From positions 1-21,052 of the forward strand of contig CAZFYZ010000062.1 in the NCBI GenBank assembly GCA_964523735.1: a stretch of DNA of 21,052 nt, written 5' to 3'. Source of the DNA: CAZFYZ01 sp964523735. Its GTDB lineage: Bacteria > Armatimonadota > UBA5829. A program made the position numbers and the translations under genes. The notes below the pieces were generated by a model, which did not search any database, was not told where the DNA came from, and worked only from the letters and a program-made list of their open reading frames with translations. Every line of letters begins with the position of its first letter. Position 1 is the first letter of the stretch. Of the stretch, positions 14,503-21,052 are shown one piece after another.

Positions 14503-15285
14503 ATGAAGATGAAGTTCAGAACATCGATGGCGCTGTTTTTGACGGCCGTCCTGTCGGTGACGATGGGGTGGGCTGTCTGTGCTGTCTACGCTCAGGCTCA
14601 GGATACGCCCATTAACCTCGATCTGAAAGATGTGGACGTGAAAGCGGCGATTGACGCACTGTTCAAGAGCACTAACAAGAACTACGGGATCCAGCCCGAC
14701 GTTACGGGGACGATCTCCAGTCTTGTGATCAAGGATGCCACGTTTGACACTGCCCTGAGGACTCTTACCAAGACCGCGGGGCTGGTCTACAGGCTCGACA
14801 GCGGCACTTACATCATCAGCAAGAAACCGGATGCGTCCACATTGGCGGCAACTGCGGCCACGGCGCCTTCCGCTACGGATACTGTGATAGTCGACACCAC
14901 CACCGCTGAGGAGACCACGATCGAGAAGGTCCCGCTCAGTAACACTGGCGCCAGCGAGATCCTATCCATGATGAGTGGCAGCGGCAGTGGCGGCGCCGGT
15001 GGCTATGGTGGCATGGGCGGCTACGGCGGCATGGGCGGCATGATGGGCGGCATGGGCGGCATGGGCGGCTATGGCGGCGGCATGATGGGCGGCGGCATGG
15101 GCGGCTATGGCGGCATGGGCGGCGGCATGGGTGGCTACGGCGGCGGCATGGGCGGCTATGGCGGCGGCATGGGCGGCTATGGCGGCGGTGGCTACGGCAG
15201 TCGTGGCGGTGGTTACGGCGGCTATGGCGGCGGCGGCTACGGCGGCGGTGGCTACGGTGGCGGCAATAGCTACCGTGGATGGTAA
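14503..15285 (+). CDS. Secretin N-domain (STN) protein with Gly/Tyr/Met-rich tail, PilQ paralogue without barrel
   Basis: A 260-residue exported protein. Signal peptide 1-33 (KFRTSMALFLTAVLSV, cleavage near YAQA). Residues ~36-108 form an STN/N0 domain: INLDLKDVDVKAAIDALF ... FDTALRTLTKTAGLVYRLDSGTYIIS. This aligns by eye with PilQ's own N0 (VVDISLKDVVTLLM ... ENALDYLVKSAGISYRKMDDGTYIV). A following segment, EKVPLSNTGASEILSMM (~142-158), matches PilQ's N1 opening (KIYTTIKLTNSTPSEILRLL). Where PilQ continues to its barrel, this protein switches to about 100 residues made almost only of Gly, Tyr and Met (GGYGGGMGGYGGGM-type repeats), ending NSYRGW. There is no barrel and no membrane segment after the signal. 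It lies immediately before pilQ, whose start codon follows 41 bases later. Likely role: a periplasmic or outer-membrane partner of the secretin, perhaps binding PilP or the pilus. The tail may be adhesive or self-associating; that is inference. Confidence 0.85.
   Translation: MKMKFRTSMALFLTAVLSVTMGWAVCAVYAQAQDTPINLDLKDVDVKAAIDALFKSTNKNYGIQPDVTGTISSLVIKDATFDTALRTLTKTAGLVYRLDSGTYIISKKPDASTLAATAATAPSATDTVIVDTTTAEETTIEKVPLSNTGASEILSMMSGSGSGGAGGYGGMGGYGGMGGMMGGMGGMGGYGGGMMGGGMGGYGGMGGGMGGYGGGMGGYGGGMGGYGGGGYGSRGGGYGGYGGGGYGGGGYGGGNSYRGW
14995..15276. repeat. Coding low-complexity tract, (Gly-Gly-Tyr/Met) repeats
   Basis: Bases are dominated by GGCGGC, ATGGGC and GGCTAT blocks, giving near-tandem 15-21 base units in frame with the preceding gene. 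Units closer to the 5' end carry Met (GGMGG), those at the 3' end carry Tyr and occasional Ser/Arg (GGGGYGS). Such tracts are prone to slippage and mis-assembly, so exact length should be treated with care. Confidence 0.9.
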
Positions 15286-15312
15286 CTAGGTTTACAGAAG
15301 GGCTTTCTGACC

Positions 15313-15320
15313 GGAGGAGG
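15313..15320 (+). promoter_or_regulatory. Ribosome binding site deciding the pilQ start
   Basis: GGAGGAGG lies six bases before ATG 15327. This rules out the earlier in-frame ATG at 15279, which would overlap the previous gene and place 16 extra residues before the signal peptide. Confidence 0.8.
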
Positions 15321-15326
15321 AAACAC

Positions 15327-17015
15327 ATGCAACACTTGCAGAGGCGGCGACCTACCAAGTCGGCGGTCACATCATTCGCGAGGATCGCGTTGATCGTGGC
15401 TGTGATCGCCCTTCTCTTTGCGAGCGCAGCGGACGCAATCACGCTTAGAGTGGTGGATATATCGCTCAAGGACGTTGTCACTCTACTCATGCAGCAGAGC
15501 GGGACAAACGTGGTAATCGCCGATAGCTCGATGTTCGAGAAGAAGGTATCGGCCAACCTCACAGAGGTGCCGTTGGAGAACGCGCTGGACTATCTGGTCA
15601 AGAGCGCGGGCATATCCTATAGAAAGATGGACGACGGCACGTATATCGTCGGAGGGGTCTTCGCTGAGGAGCCGGTCATCTCCAGCGTTGCGCCTGAGTT
15701 GCCTCCGATCGAGATTCCGGCCGCACCAGTGGTCAAAGAGAAGATCTATACTACGATCAAGCTCACCAATTCCACGCCGAGCGAGATCCTCCGGCTGTTG
15801 GGGTGGAATGGGGTCAATCCTAATCCCATCTGCAACCCCATCTATCCGGACAAGCTGATGGGCAAGAAGCCCGAACAGCCCAATGGCGGAGTTTTTATCA
15901 ATTCCCGAGACGGCCGCACCTATGACCCCGGCAGGGGCATAACCATGGAGAACAATGTGCCCGTCGTGCCGACGATTGACCCGACCAGCCTGAACCCCGG
16001 TGCTGGAAGAACGGGCGATCAGTTCACCGGTATCGGCCAGTACACCAGTGGCAATGTCCGCTATCCAGGCGCCGCCACGCGCTCAGGGGGTATGACCGGA
16101 ACTGGCGGAACGGCACCGGGAGGCGGCGGCCAGACCAGCAGCACTTCGTCATCGACCAACTCAGGCAACTTCCTTTGGCCGGAGGGAATTGACGATGCGC
16201 GGCCGTTCGATATCGACAATTCGATCATCGTAAAAGGTGACGAGGATGGTATCGAGAAGTTCAAGAAGATCATCCGCATGCTGGACGTGCCGCCGAAGCA
16301 GGTTCAGGTCAAGGCGGAGTTCATCGAAGTCAGCACCACTGATGTCAAAACATTCGGTATCGACTGGAGCCTCCAGCGTCTGAACGAGAGTTTCGCTACT
16401 GCGTTTGGTCCTCAGGGTAACGTGGTTGTCGGCTTCGCCACTGGCAACCTGACCGCGCAGCTCAAGACACAGCTTACAAGCGACATCGGCCGGGTTATCA
16501 ACTCGCCGATCATCTCGACGATCAACAACCAGACTGCTTACATCTCGATCAACCGGTCGATCCCTTACTGGGTGAGTGTGGCTACCGTAGTCGGCGATGG
16601 AAACATCATCCAACAGTCCACACCGAACTTCTTGTATGTTTCCACCGAATTGGTCATCATGCCGCGAGTCAACGGCGACGGCACGATCACGATGATGCTG
16701 ATGCCTCAGGTGTCTGACACCGGCACCCAGGTAACAGGGCCCGACGGAACCGTCATTCCTGAAGAGAGAACGCAGAGCCTGTACACGCAGCGGCGAGTCG
16801 CCAATGGCGAAACGATCGTTGTCGGTGGATTCATCCGCAAGAACGATTCCACCAGTGTCCAGAAGATTCCGATTCTCGCGGACCTGCCGATCGTTGGCAG
16901 CCTCTTCCGAACCTACAATAAGACGACTGAAGACCGCGAGTTGCTGATATTCGTTACACCGACGATTATTCAGGACGTCGGCACCGGTACTGTCGGGGAC
17001 AACATCATCCCTTAG
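15327..17015 (+). CDS. pilQ: Type IV pilus secretin PilQ
   Basis: An outer-membrane secretin channel through which the pilus fibre passes. 562 residues. Signal peptide ~1-37 with an Arg-rich n-region and cleavage after ASAADA. STN/N0 domain ~38-110, a second N domain opening at ~139 (KIYTTIKLTNSTPSEILRLL), and a Gly/Thr/Ser linker at ~253-282. From ~290 comes the last N domain leading into the barrel (DIDNSIIVKGDEDGIEKFKKIIRML), then QVQVKAEFIEVS at ~310. The secretin C-domain follows, with the diagnostic IPILADLPIVGSLF (residues 514-527), matching the family's VPxLGDIPxLGxLF. It ends shortly after LLIFVTPTII. No AMIN domain is present, unlike proteobacterial PilQ, and the length is on the short side for PilQ (often 600-750). 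A GspD/type II role is possible, but linkage to pilM-pilP makes PilQ the better call. A hairpin terminator follows. Confidence 0.93.
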   Translation: MQHLQRRRPTKSAVTSFARIALIVAVIALLFASAADAITLRVVDISLKDVVTLLMQQSGTNVVIADSSMFEKKVSANLTEVPLENALDYLVKSAGISYRKMDDGTYIVGGVFAEEPVISSVAPELPPIEIPAAPVVKEKIYTTIKLTNSTPSEILRLLGWNGVNPNPICNPIYPDKLMGKKPEQPNGGVFINSRDGRTYDPGRGITMENNVPVVPTIDPTSLNPGAGRTGDQFTGIGQYTSGNVRYPGAATRSGGMTGTGGTAPGGGGQTSSTSSSTNSGNFLWPEGIDDARPFDIDNSIIVKGDEDGIEKFKKIIRMLDVPPKQVQVKAEFIEVSTTDVKTFGIDWSLQRLNESFATAFGPQGNVVVGFATGNLTAQLKTQLTSDIGRVINSPIISTINNQTAYISINRSIPYWVSVATVVGDGNIIQQSTPNFLYVSTELVIMPRVNGDGTITMMLMPQVSDTGTQVTGPDGTVIPEERTQSLYTQRRVANGETIVVGGFIRKNDSTSVQKIPILADLPIVGSLFRTYNKTTEDRELLIFVTPTIIQDVGTGTVGDNIIP

Positions 17016-17039
17016 CCGCCGGTATTTAGTTAGATGCTG

Positions 17040-17065
17040 AAGGGGATTGCGCGAGCAATCCCCTT
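17040..17065 (+). terminator. Intrinsic-type terminator after pilQ
   Basis: AAGGGGATTGC (17040-17050) and GCAATCCCCTT (17055-17065) form a perfect 11-base-pair stem closed by a GCGA tetraloop of the stable GNRA class. Only a short T-run follows (TTT, of which two pair). It starts 24 bases after the pilQ stop and ends 16 bases before the aroB start, so it probably ends the pil transcript. It also argues against the in-frame ATG at 17034, which would translate through the stem. Confidence 0.8.
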
Positions 17066-17081
17066 TGCTGTGTGTGGGACA

Positions 17082-18188
17082 ATGACTGAAGTCTCTGTCA
17101 ACCTGGGAGAGCGTTCCTACGTTATCACAGTAGGACGAGGGTCACTATCGCAACTGGGGAGCATCGTCCCGGCGGTACGCAGACCATCGGCAGTCGCGGT
17201 GGTGACCAATCCGGTTGTGGCGCGGCACTACGCACAGGCCGTACGGGAGAGTCTGTCGTCTGCCGGGCTATCGACCGAGTTCATAGTCTTGCCGGCCGGT
17301 GAGCGGTTCAAGACCCTTGGGACCGTGCGACGGGTCTACGACGCTCTCACCCAGATGCGAATGGACCGCGGCGGAGCGATCGTCGCCCTGGGAGGCGGCG
17401 TGATCGGCGATCTGGCCGGGTTCGCCGCCGCCACCTACATGCGCGGGATCGACTACTACCAGGTCCCGACGACGCTGCTTGCGCAGGTGGATTCGAGTGT
17501 GGGCGGCAAGACCGGAGTCGATCTTCCGCAGGGCAAGAACCTGGTTGGCGCCTTCTATCAGCCACGCGCGGTCGTCATCGACACGGCGACACTGGACACG
17601 CTGCCTGTTCGTGAACTCAGGTCGGGTTTGGCCGAGGTCGTTAAGCATGGTATAATCTACGACCAAGAGTTCTTTGAGTTTCTCAGATCGAATGCACGTG
17701 ACCTCCTCGCGCGGCGTCCGGATGCCATCGAGCATGCGGTTGTCAGGTCGGTGGAGATCAAGCGCGACGTGGTGCAGGCCGACGAGCGTGAGTCCGGCCT
17801 TAGGGCAATACTCAACTGCGGCCATACGGTTGGCCACGCTGTTGAGATGCTCGCGGGCTACGGCAAGTACCGCCACGGCGAGGCCGTCTCGATCGGTCTG
17901 GTTGCAGAAGCCTTGTTGGCTGAGCAGAAGGGGGCGGCCGAGGAGCCCATCTCGAAGCTCATAGCGGCTGCTCTCGAGAAGTTCAGTCTGCCTGTGCGCA
18001 TAGAGTTGCCTATTCCGACCGCTGACATTGTGCGCGCAGCGGAGCTGGATAAGAAGGTCCTGGGCGCGGAGCTGCGCCTTGCACTGCCCACACGGATTGG
18101 CAAGTGCGAGGTACATACTGTGAGCCGGGAGATGCTGACCCGCGCGATAGACGCGCTCAGGGAACGCGAAGCAGGCGGCGAGGCGTAG
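17082..18188 (+). CDS. aroB: 3-dehydroquinate synthase
   Basis: AroB converts DAHP to 3-dehydroquinate with NAD+ and a divalent metal, the second step of the shikimate pathway, in the cytoplasm. 368 residues, the usual bacterial length. Motifs: NAD+-binding GGGVIGDLAGFAAATYMRG (104-122), PTTLLAQVDSSVGGKTGVD (129-147) with the catalytic Lys, KNLVGAFYQP (152-161), and AEVVKHG (184-190). The metal ligands are expected at Glu185, His248 (in NCGHTVGHAVE) and His265 (in RHGEAVSIG), all present. The ORF could open at 17034, but that ATG sits in the terminator stem and would add 16 residues not seen in the family; ATG 17082, giving MTEVSVNLGE, is the natural start. Its Shine-Dalgarno is weak (GTGGGA). 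The link pilQ then aroB is also seen in Proteobacteria, where aroK normally lies between; here aroK is missing. Function is confident. Confidence 0.97.
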   Translation: MTEVSVNLGERSYVITVGRGSLSQLGSIVPAVRRPSAVAVVTNPVVARHYAQAVRESLSSAGLSTEFIVLPAGERFKTLGTVRRVYDALTQMRMDRGGAIVALGGGVIGDLAGFAAATYMRGIDYYQVPTTLLAQVDSSVGGKTGVDLPQGKNLVGAFYQPRAVVIDTATLDTLPVRELRSGLAEVVKHGIIYDQEFFEFLRSNARDLLARRPDAIEHAVVRSVEIKRDVVQADERESGLRAILNCGHTVGHAVEMLAGYGKYRHGEAVSIGLVAEALLAEQKGAAEEPISKLIAAALEKFSLPVRIELPIPTADIVRAAELDKKVLGAELRLALPTRIGKCEVHTVSREMLTRAIDALREREAGGEA

Positions 18189-18195
18189 GAGAGAA

Positions 18196-18416
18196 GTGTC
18201 GGATCGAGTTACGGATATTGTCCTATCGGTCTGGGCGCTGGCGGCGGGAGCGGCCTTTGTGCTGGTGACGATCGGAGTCCTTCCACCCGAAGTTGCCGAG
18301 GAAGTCGTGGCAGCCGGGCGCGGGCTCTACGCTGTGGGAGTGGCCCTCCTCGTGCTCGTAACGGCGCTGCGGCTGGTGGCTGTTTTGACCCTTCCGGCCA
18401 CCGGTAGCGAGGCAAA
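18196..18416 (+). CDS. Small two-helix membrane protein, 3' end lost in the gap
   Basis: A GTG start at 18196 with AGGAGA overlapping aroB's TAG gives 73 residues before the run of Ns. Two hydrophobic helices are clear, at about 10-30 (VLSVWALAAGAAFVLVTIGV) and 45-65 (VGVALLVLVTALRLVAVL), joined by an acidic linker (PPEVAEEVVAAG). It is placed seven bases after aroB, so it may be co-transcribed. The frame past the gap cannot be trusted, as the gap size is unknown. The layout (two N-terminal helices with a short linker, then LRL) resembles the AmaP/Asp23-linked membrane anchors, but this is weak and no family is assigned. Either a small membrane protein or the N-terminus of a larger one. Confidence 0.55.
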
Positions 18417-18426
18417 NNNNNNNNNN
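18417..18426. other. Assembly gap (ten Ns)
   Basis: Ten consecutive Ns, the usual placeholder for a gap of unknown size. It lies just before two tandem palindromic repeats, which likely caused the break. Anything read across it, including the open frame 18196-18603, is unreliable. Confidence 0.98.
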
Positions 18427-18462
18427 GCGTTTCAACCGAAGAAGCGGAGAAACGTAGAGAGC

Positions 18463-18563
18463 GCTGTAGTCGGGTTCTCCGAACCCAGTGGCGTCAGAGA
18501 CGCCTGCTACATCTGCTGTAGTCGGGTTCTCCGAACCCAGTGGCGTCAGAGACGCCTGCTACA
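18463..18563. repeat. Two tandem 49-base cloverleaf-like palindromic repeats
   Basis: Two identical 49-base units lie at 18463-18511 and 18515-18563, with a three-base spacer (TCT), giving a period of 52. Each unit holds two perfect hairpins, GGGTTC-TCC-GAACCC and GGCGTC-AGA-GACGCC, enclosed by TGTAG and CTACA ends that can pair. The fold is a three-way junction. The structure is like a REP/BIME or small MITE-type element. The second copy ends 36 bases before the next gene's start. Confidence 0.9.
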
Positions 18564-18599
18564 AACGCTGGCCGTCCGACACTGGTGTGGTCAAAAGCT

Positions 18600-19688
18600 A
18601 TGAGTAAGCCGAAAGTAGCGGTTCTGAAAACGAGTCCCGAGTCGGTCATCGAAGACTACGCCCGGCTGATGAAGCTGGCTGACTTCGAGGAGCACCTTCC
18701 CAAGGACAAGGAAACCATCCTCAAGATCAATATCTCCTGGCACTACTTCTTCCCCGCTTGTTCGACCACGCCGTGGCAACTTGACGGCGTTACCCAGGCG
18801 CTCAAAGATGCGGGCTATCCTAAGCTGATCCCTGCCCAGAACCGGACAGTCGTTGTCGATCCCAAGCTGGGAGCCCGCAACAACCACCTCGATACAGTGA
18901 TCGAGAAGCACGGCCTCGAGTTCCTGTATCTGTATGAGGAAGGCGTCAACTGGATCAAATATGAGCCCAAGGCGAAGATGAATGTCCTCGACAAGGTCTT
19001 CCCCGAGGGTATTATGATCCCGGATATCCTGGTCGGGCGCAACGCAGTGCATATGCCGACGGTCAAGACACATGTATTCACGACTATGACCGGCGCTATG
19101 AAGAACGCTTTCGGCGGTCTCCTGCGTGAGAACCGGCACTGGACTCACTCGGTGATACACGAGACTCTCGTCGATCTCCTGGCAATCCAAAAGGAGATCC
19201 ACCCCGGCATCTTCGCAGTCACCGATGGCACGTTCGCGGGTGATGGACCAGGCCCCCGGGCGATGATACCGCACGTCAAGAACTACATCCTGGCAAGCGC
19301 CGACCAGGTCGCGATTGACGCGACGTCGGCCAGGCTGATGGGCTTCGACCCGATGAGTCTCAAGTTCCTCAGACTGGCGCATGAGCAAGGGCTCGGATGC
19401 GCGGACACCAGAGAGATCGAGGTCGTCGGCGAAGACATCAGCGAGGTCAACTTCCATTTCCAGGAGAAGGCCGAGACATTCGCAAGCCGTGGACAGAAGA
19501 TGATCTACCACGGCCCTCTCAAACCGCTCGAGAACATGCTGCTCAGGAGCTGCATCACCCCGTGGTCCTACTACGCGTCACGCCTTTACCACGACGGCTA
19601 CTGGTATCCGTGCAAGGGCAAGGCCCGCGTGAACAAGATGCTCGCCACCGAATGGGGTAAGCTGTTCGAGAGTTACGGGAGACGCTGA
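18600..19688 (+). CDS. DUF362-family protein
   Basis: A 362-residue soluble protein; no signal peptide or membrane segment. The DUF362 core is visible: a start strand (SKPKVAVLKTSP), ILKINISWHYF (~40-50), and the most conserved block, NAVHMPTVKTHVFTTMTGAMKNAFGG (residues 148-173), with the Lys-Thr-His and Lys-Asn pairs. Later come VTDGTFAGDGPGP (~209-221) and VAIDATSARLMGFDP (~238-252), also typical. Some members carry ferredoxin-type Cys clusters; none is seen here (Cys is sparse and scattered), so this is the domain-only type. The molecular function of the family is not settled. The open frame begins earlier at 18540 inside the repeat, but ATG 18600 gives a family-like N-terminus; no good Shine-Dalgarno is present. 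It is followed after two bases by the kinase-like gene, so the two are probably co-transcribed. Confidence 0.85.
   Translation: MSKPKVAVLKTSPESVIEDYARLMKLADFEEHLPKDKETILKINISWHYFFPACSTTPWQLDGVTQALKDAGYPKLIPAQNRTVVVDPKLGARNNHLDTVIEKHGLEFLYLYEEGVNWIKYEPKAKMNVLDKVFPEGIMIPDILVGRNAVHMPTVKTHVFTTMTGAMKNAFGGLLRENRHWTHSVIHETLVDLLAIQKEIHPGIFAVTDGTFAGDGPGPRAMIPHVKNYILASADQVAIDATSARLMGFDPMSLKFLRLAHEQGLGCADTREIEVVGEDISEVNFHFQEKAETFASRGQKMIYHGPLKPLENMLLRSCITPWSYYASRLYHDGYWYPCKGKARVNKMLATEWGKLFESYGRR
19677..19682 (+). promoter_or_regulatory. Ribosome binding site for the TTG-started kinase-like gene
   Basis: GGGAGA inside the end of the DUF362 gene lies eight bases before the TTG at 19691. No in-frame ATG or GTG occurs before the glycine-loop region, so the TTG is the only sensible start. 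Confidence 0.6.
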
Positions 19689-19690
19689 CT

Positions 19691-21052
19691 TTGATAGGGC
19701 AAATAGTCAACTACAGATACGAAGTTCTGGAAAAGGTGGGCGACGGCGAGATATTCGCGGTCTACAAGGCTCGTGACAAGGTCCTGAATCGCCTGGTTGC
19801 GCTCAAGGTGATGTCGCGCCAACTGGCCGCCGACCATGACTTTGCCGCCGCAGTGGCAAACGGCTATCAGGACGTCGCTGGTCTTACTCATCCAAACATA
19901 GCCCGGGTCGTCGACGCGGACTGCACCGCAGACGATTGTGTGCTCGCTTGCGAATTCGCGCGCGGATCGAGCCTCAAGGATCGGCTCGATCGGGCAGGCG
20001 CGGCGGCAGTTCCTCTCGCCCTCGAAGTGATGATCCCAGTGCTCGAGGCGCTGGATTACGCCCACGCAAATCGGGTAGTGCACGGCGATATTCGCCCAGC
20101 GGACATCATGGTCAGTCCTGACGGCGAGGTCAAGCTCACAGACTTTGGGCTTTCGTCCGCTATCTCGCGGTTCCCAGTCATGGCCGACCGTTTCCAGATG
20201 CGCTCGATCCAGTATCAGGCGCCGGAGATCGTGGAAGGCAGCCCCGCAACTCACCTTAGTGATATCTACTCGGTTGGAGCTGTGCTCTATGAACTGCTGA
20301 CGAACTCCAAGCCCTTTGGCGGCGGTTCGGCTGTCTCCATAGCCCTTAGGAAGGTCAAAGAGACACCGACGCCCCCTCGGCAGATCAATGCCGCCATACC
20401 AAAGAGCCTGGAAAACGTCATAATGAAGGCGATGGAACTCGCTCCGCGCGATCGCTACCAGAGCGCTGGCGCCATGCTTGCGGATCTGCAGGCTCTGCGC
20501 GACAGCTTGAGGACAGGCCAGCCTGTTCCGGCGACCGCCAAGTCTGTCAGTAAGGTCGAGGTCGCTGCGGCAGAGCGCGAGCCCGCCGAGGAGCCCAGTC
20601 CCTTCTCTCGTGGCTATTGGGGGCTGCTGGCGCTCTTCGTAATAGTGGTGGTCGTTGTCGGCGGTATTACTCTCGGGCTTATGGGAGACAGGCGAGAAGT
20701 TGTGGTTCCCCCTCTTCTCGGCAAGAGCTGGGAGCAGGCCCAGGCTGAGGCGGAGAGCAAGGGAATCCAACTGATCAACGACGGCACCGCGTTCAGCGAG
20801 ACCTGGCCAGCGGGCAGGATCTGCGCCGTTCTGCCTCCCGCCGGAAGCACCGTTCCGAAGAGCAATCCGTTGGTCAAGGTCAAGATTTCGAGCGGACCGA
20901 GCTTGGCCGCGGTACCTGATCTTGTCGCAATGTCTGAGGCTGACGCCAGTGACGCCGCCGTCAAAGCCGGCTTCACGATCGGCAAGGCGACGATGCAGTT
21001 CAGCGACAAGGTTCCCATCAACTCGGTCATCTCACAGAAGCCCGAGGCAGGC
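19691..21052 (+). CDS. PASTA Ser/Thr protein kinase-like protein, divergent catalytic site (3' truncated)
   Basis: The frame starts at TTG 19691 and is open for 454 codons to the window end. Layout: kinase-like domain ~8-275, linker with Pro/Ala/Glu, a transmembrane helix ~310-331, then PASTA domain 1 (~337-403) and the start of PASTA 2 (~407 on). This is the PknB/PrkC plan, where extracellular PASTA domains sense cell-wall fragments. Conserved: Lys39 (VALKV), Asp133, DFG (151-153), APE (177-179). Divergent: the glycine loop reads GDGEIFAV, with Phe22 for the third Gly; the helix-C Glu is absent, Gly58 at the expected place; HRDxKPxN is HGDIRPAD (131-138), with Arg to Gly, Lys to Arg and Asn to Asp; and the usual GT/GS before APE is Arg-Ser. 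It may be weakly active, atypical or a pseudokinase. It lies two bases after the DUF362 gene. The missing C-terminus would hold more PASTA domains. Confidence 0.88.
   Translation, partial: MIGQIVNYRYEVLEKVGDGEIFAVYKARDKVLNRLVALKVMSRQLAADHDFAAAVANGYQDVAGLTHPNIARVVDADCTADDCVLACEFARGSSLKDRLDRAGAAAVPLALEVMIPVLEALDYAHANRVVHGDIRPADIMVSPDGEVKLTDFGLSSAISRFPVMADRFQMRSIQYQAPEIVEGSPATHLSDIYSVGAVLYELLTNSKPFGGGSAVSIALRKVKETPTPPRQINAAIPKSLENVIMKAMELAPRDRYQSAGAMLADLQALRDSLRTGQPVPATAKSVSKVEVAAAEREPAEEPSPFSRGYWGLLALFVIVVVVVGGITLGLMGDRREVVVPPLLGKSWEQAQAEAESKGIQLINDGTAFSETWPAGRICAVLPPAGSTVPKSNPLVKVKISSGPSLAAVPDLVAMSEADASDAAVKAGFTIGKATMQFSDKVPINSVISQKPEAG

Noticed and set aside
15279..15326. Earlier ATG for pilQ overlapping the preceding gene
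   Set aside because: The strong GGAGGAGG at 15313-15320 and the signal peptide point to ATG 15327.
14936..15562. Minus-strand Arg/His/Cys-rich frame opposite the Gly-rich tail
   Set aside because: It is the complement of GGC/ATG/TAT repeats and has no start context or independent support.
17034..17081. Upstream ATG extension of aroB
   Set aside because: The ATG lies just before a perfect GNRA-capped terminator stem and adds residues not found in the AroB family.
17628..17656. TTGGCC-N17-TATAAT with TG extension inside aroB
   Set aside because: The bases are forced by the conserved AroB peptide VVKHGII; without transcript data, chance is the better explanation.
18463..18563. Tandem 49-base units as a CRISPR array or as a tRNA-like gene
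   Set aside because: The spacer is three bases long, with only two copies and no cas genes. The unit is a three-way junction with 3-base loops and no tRNA consensus (no T-psi-C loop or anticodon arm).
18196..18603. Open frame reading across the run of Ns
   Set aside because: The gap length is unknown, and the part after the gap only translates the cloverleaf repeats; the gene is annotated only to 18416.

Overview
The window looks like a scaffold piece from a GC-rich (roughly 60% by eye), diderm, probably uncultured bacterium. It contains an assembly gap of ten Ns at 18417-18426. Three things point to an Armatimonadota-like or similar outer-membrane-bearing lineage: a secretin-based type IV pilus operon, a PEP-CTERM surface protein, and intergenic regions full of heptamer short tandem repeats. 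This placement is an inference; no rRNA or other decisive marker is present.

Layout. Bases 2-793 hold the 3' end of an unrecognised extracytoplasmic protein. It converges on a PEP-CTERM protein on the minus strand (923-2125); tandem heptamers and a strong GC hairpin lie between them. A divergent intergenic region (2126-2610) carries a sigma-54-type promoter for the PEP-CTERM gene, a large octamer-based inverted repeat, and an extended -10 promoter for the plus strand. Bases 2629-10137 encode a secreted protein of 2502 residues. It has a signal peptide, two Golvesin/Xly-type carbohydrate-binding-like domains, PQQ-type propeller repeats and three Ca2+-loop-like Asp/Asn motifs.

After a symmetric heptamer hairpin and a TTGACA / extended -10 promoter comes the pilus assembly set: pilM (with a ~175-residue disordered insert), pilN, pilO, a pilP-like gene, a secretin N-domain paralogue with a Gly/Tyr/Met tail instead of a barrel, and the pilQ secretin. 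A GNRA-capped terminator-like hairpin separates pilQ from aroB (3-dehydroquinate synthase). This recalls the pilMNOPQ-aroK-aroB order of Proteobacteria, but aroK is absent. Next are a small two-helix membrane protein cut by the gap, two tandem 49-base cloverleaf-like palindromic repeats, a DUF362 protein, and a PASTA Ser/Thr kinase-like protein. The kinase-like gene starts at TTG, lacks several catalytic-site residues and runs off the window end.

How the parts may work together: PilM (cytoplasmic, FtsA-like), PilN/PilO (inner-membrane pair), PilP (periplasmic bridge) and PilQ (outer-membrane channel) form the alignment complex of a type IV pilus. The N-domain paralogue probably acts with PilQ. 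The giant propeller protein could be a surface or pilus-associated adhesin, but that rests on gene position and general architecture only. Pilins, the PilB/PilT motors and PilC are not in the window, nor is an exosortase. I found no CRISPR array, tRNA, rRNA or transposase. The best candidates for something undescribed are the remodelled pilus operon with low-complexity additions, the giant linked propeller protein, and the repeat elements placed at gene ends.
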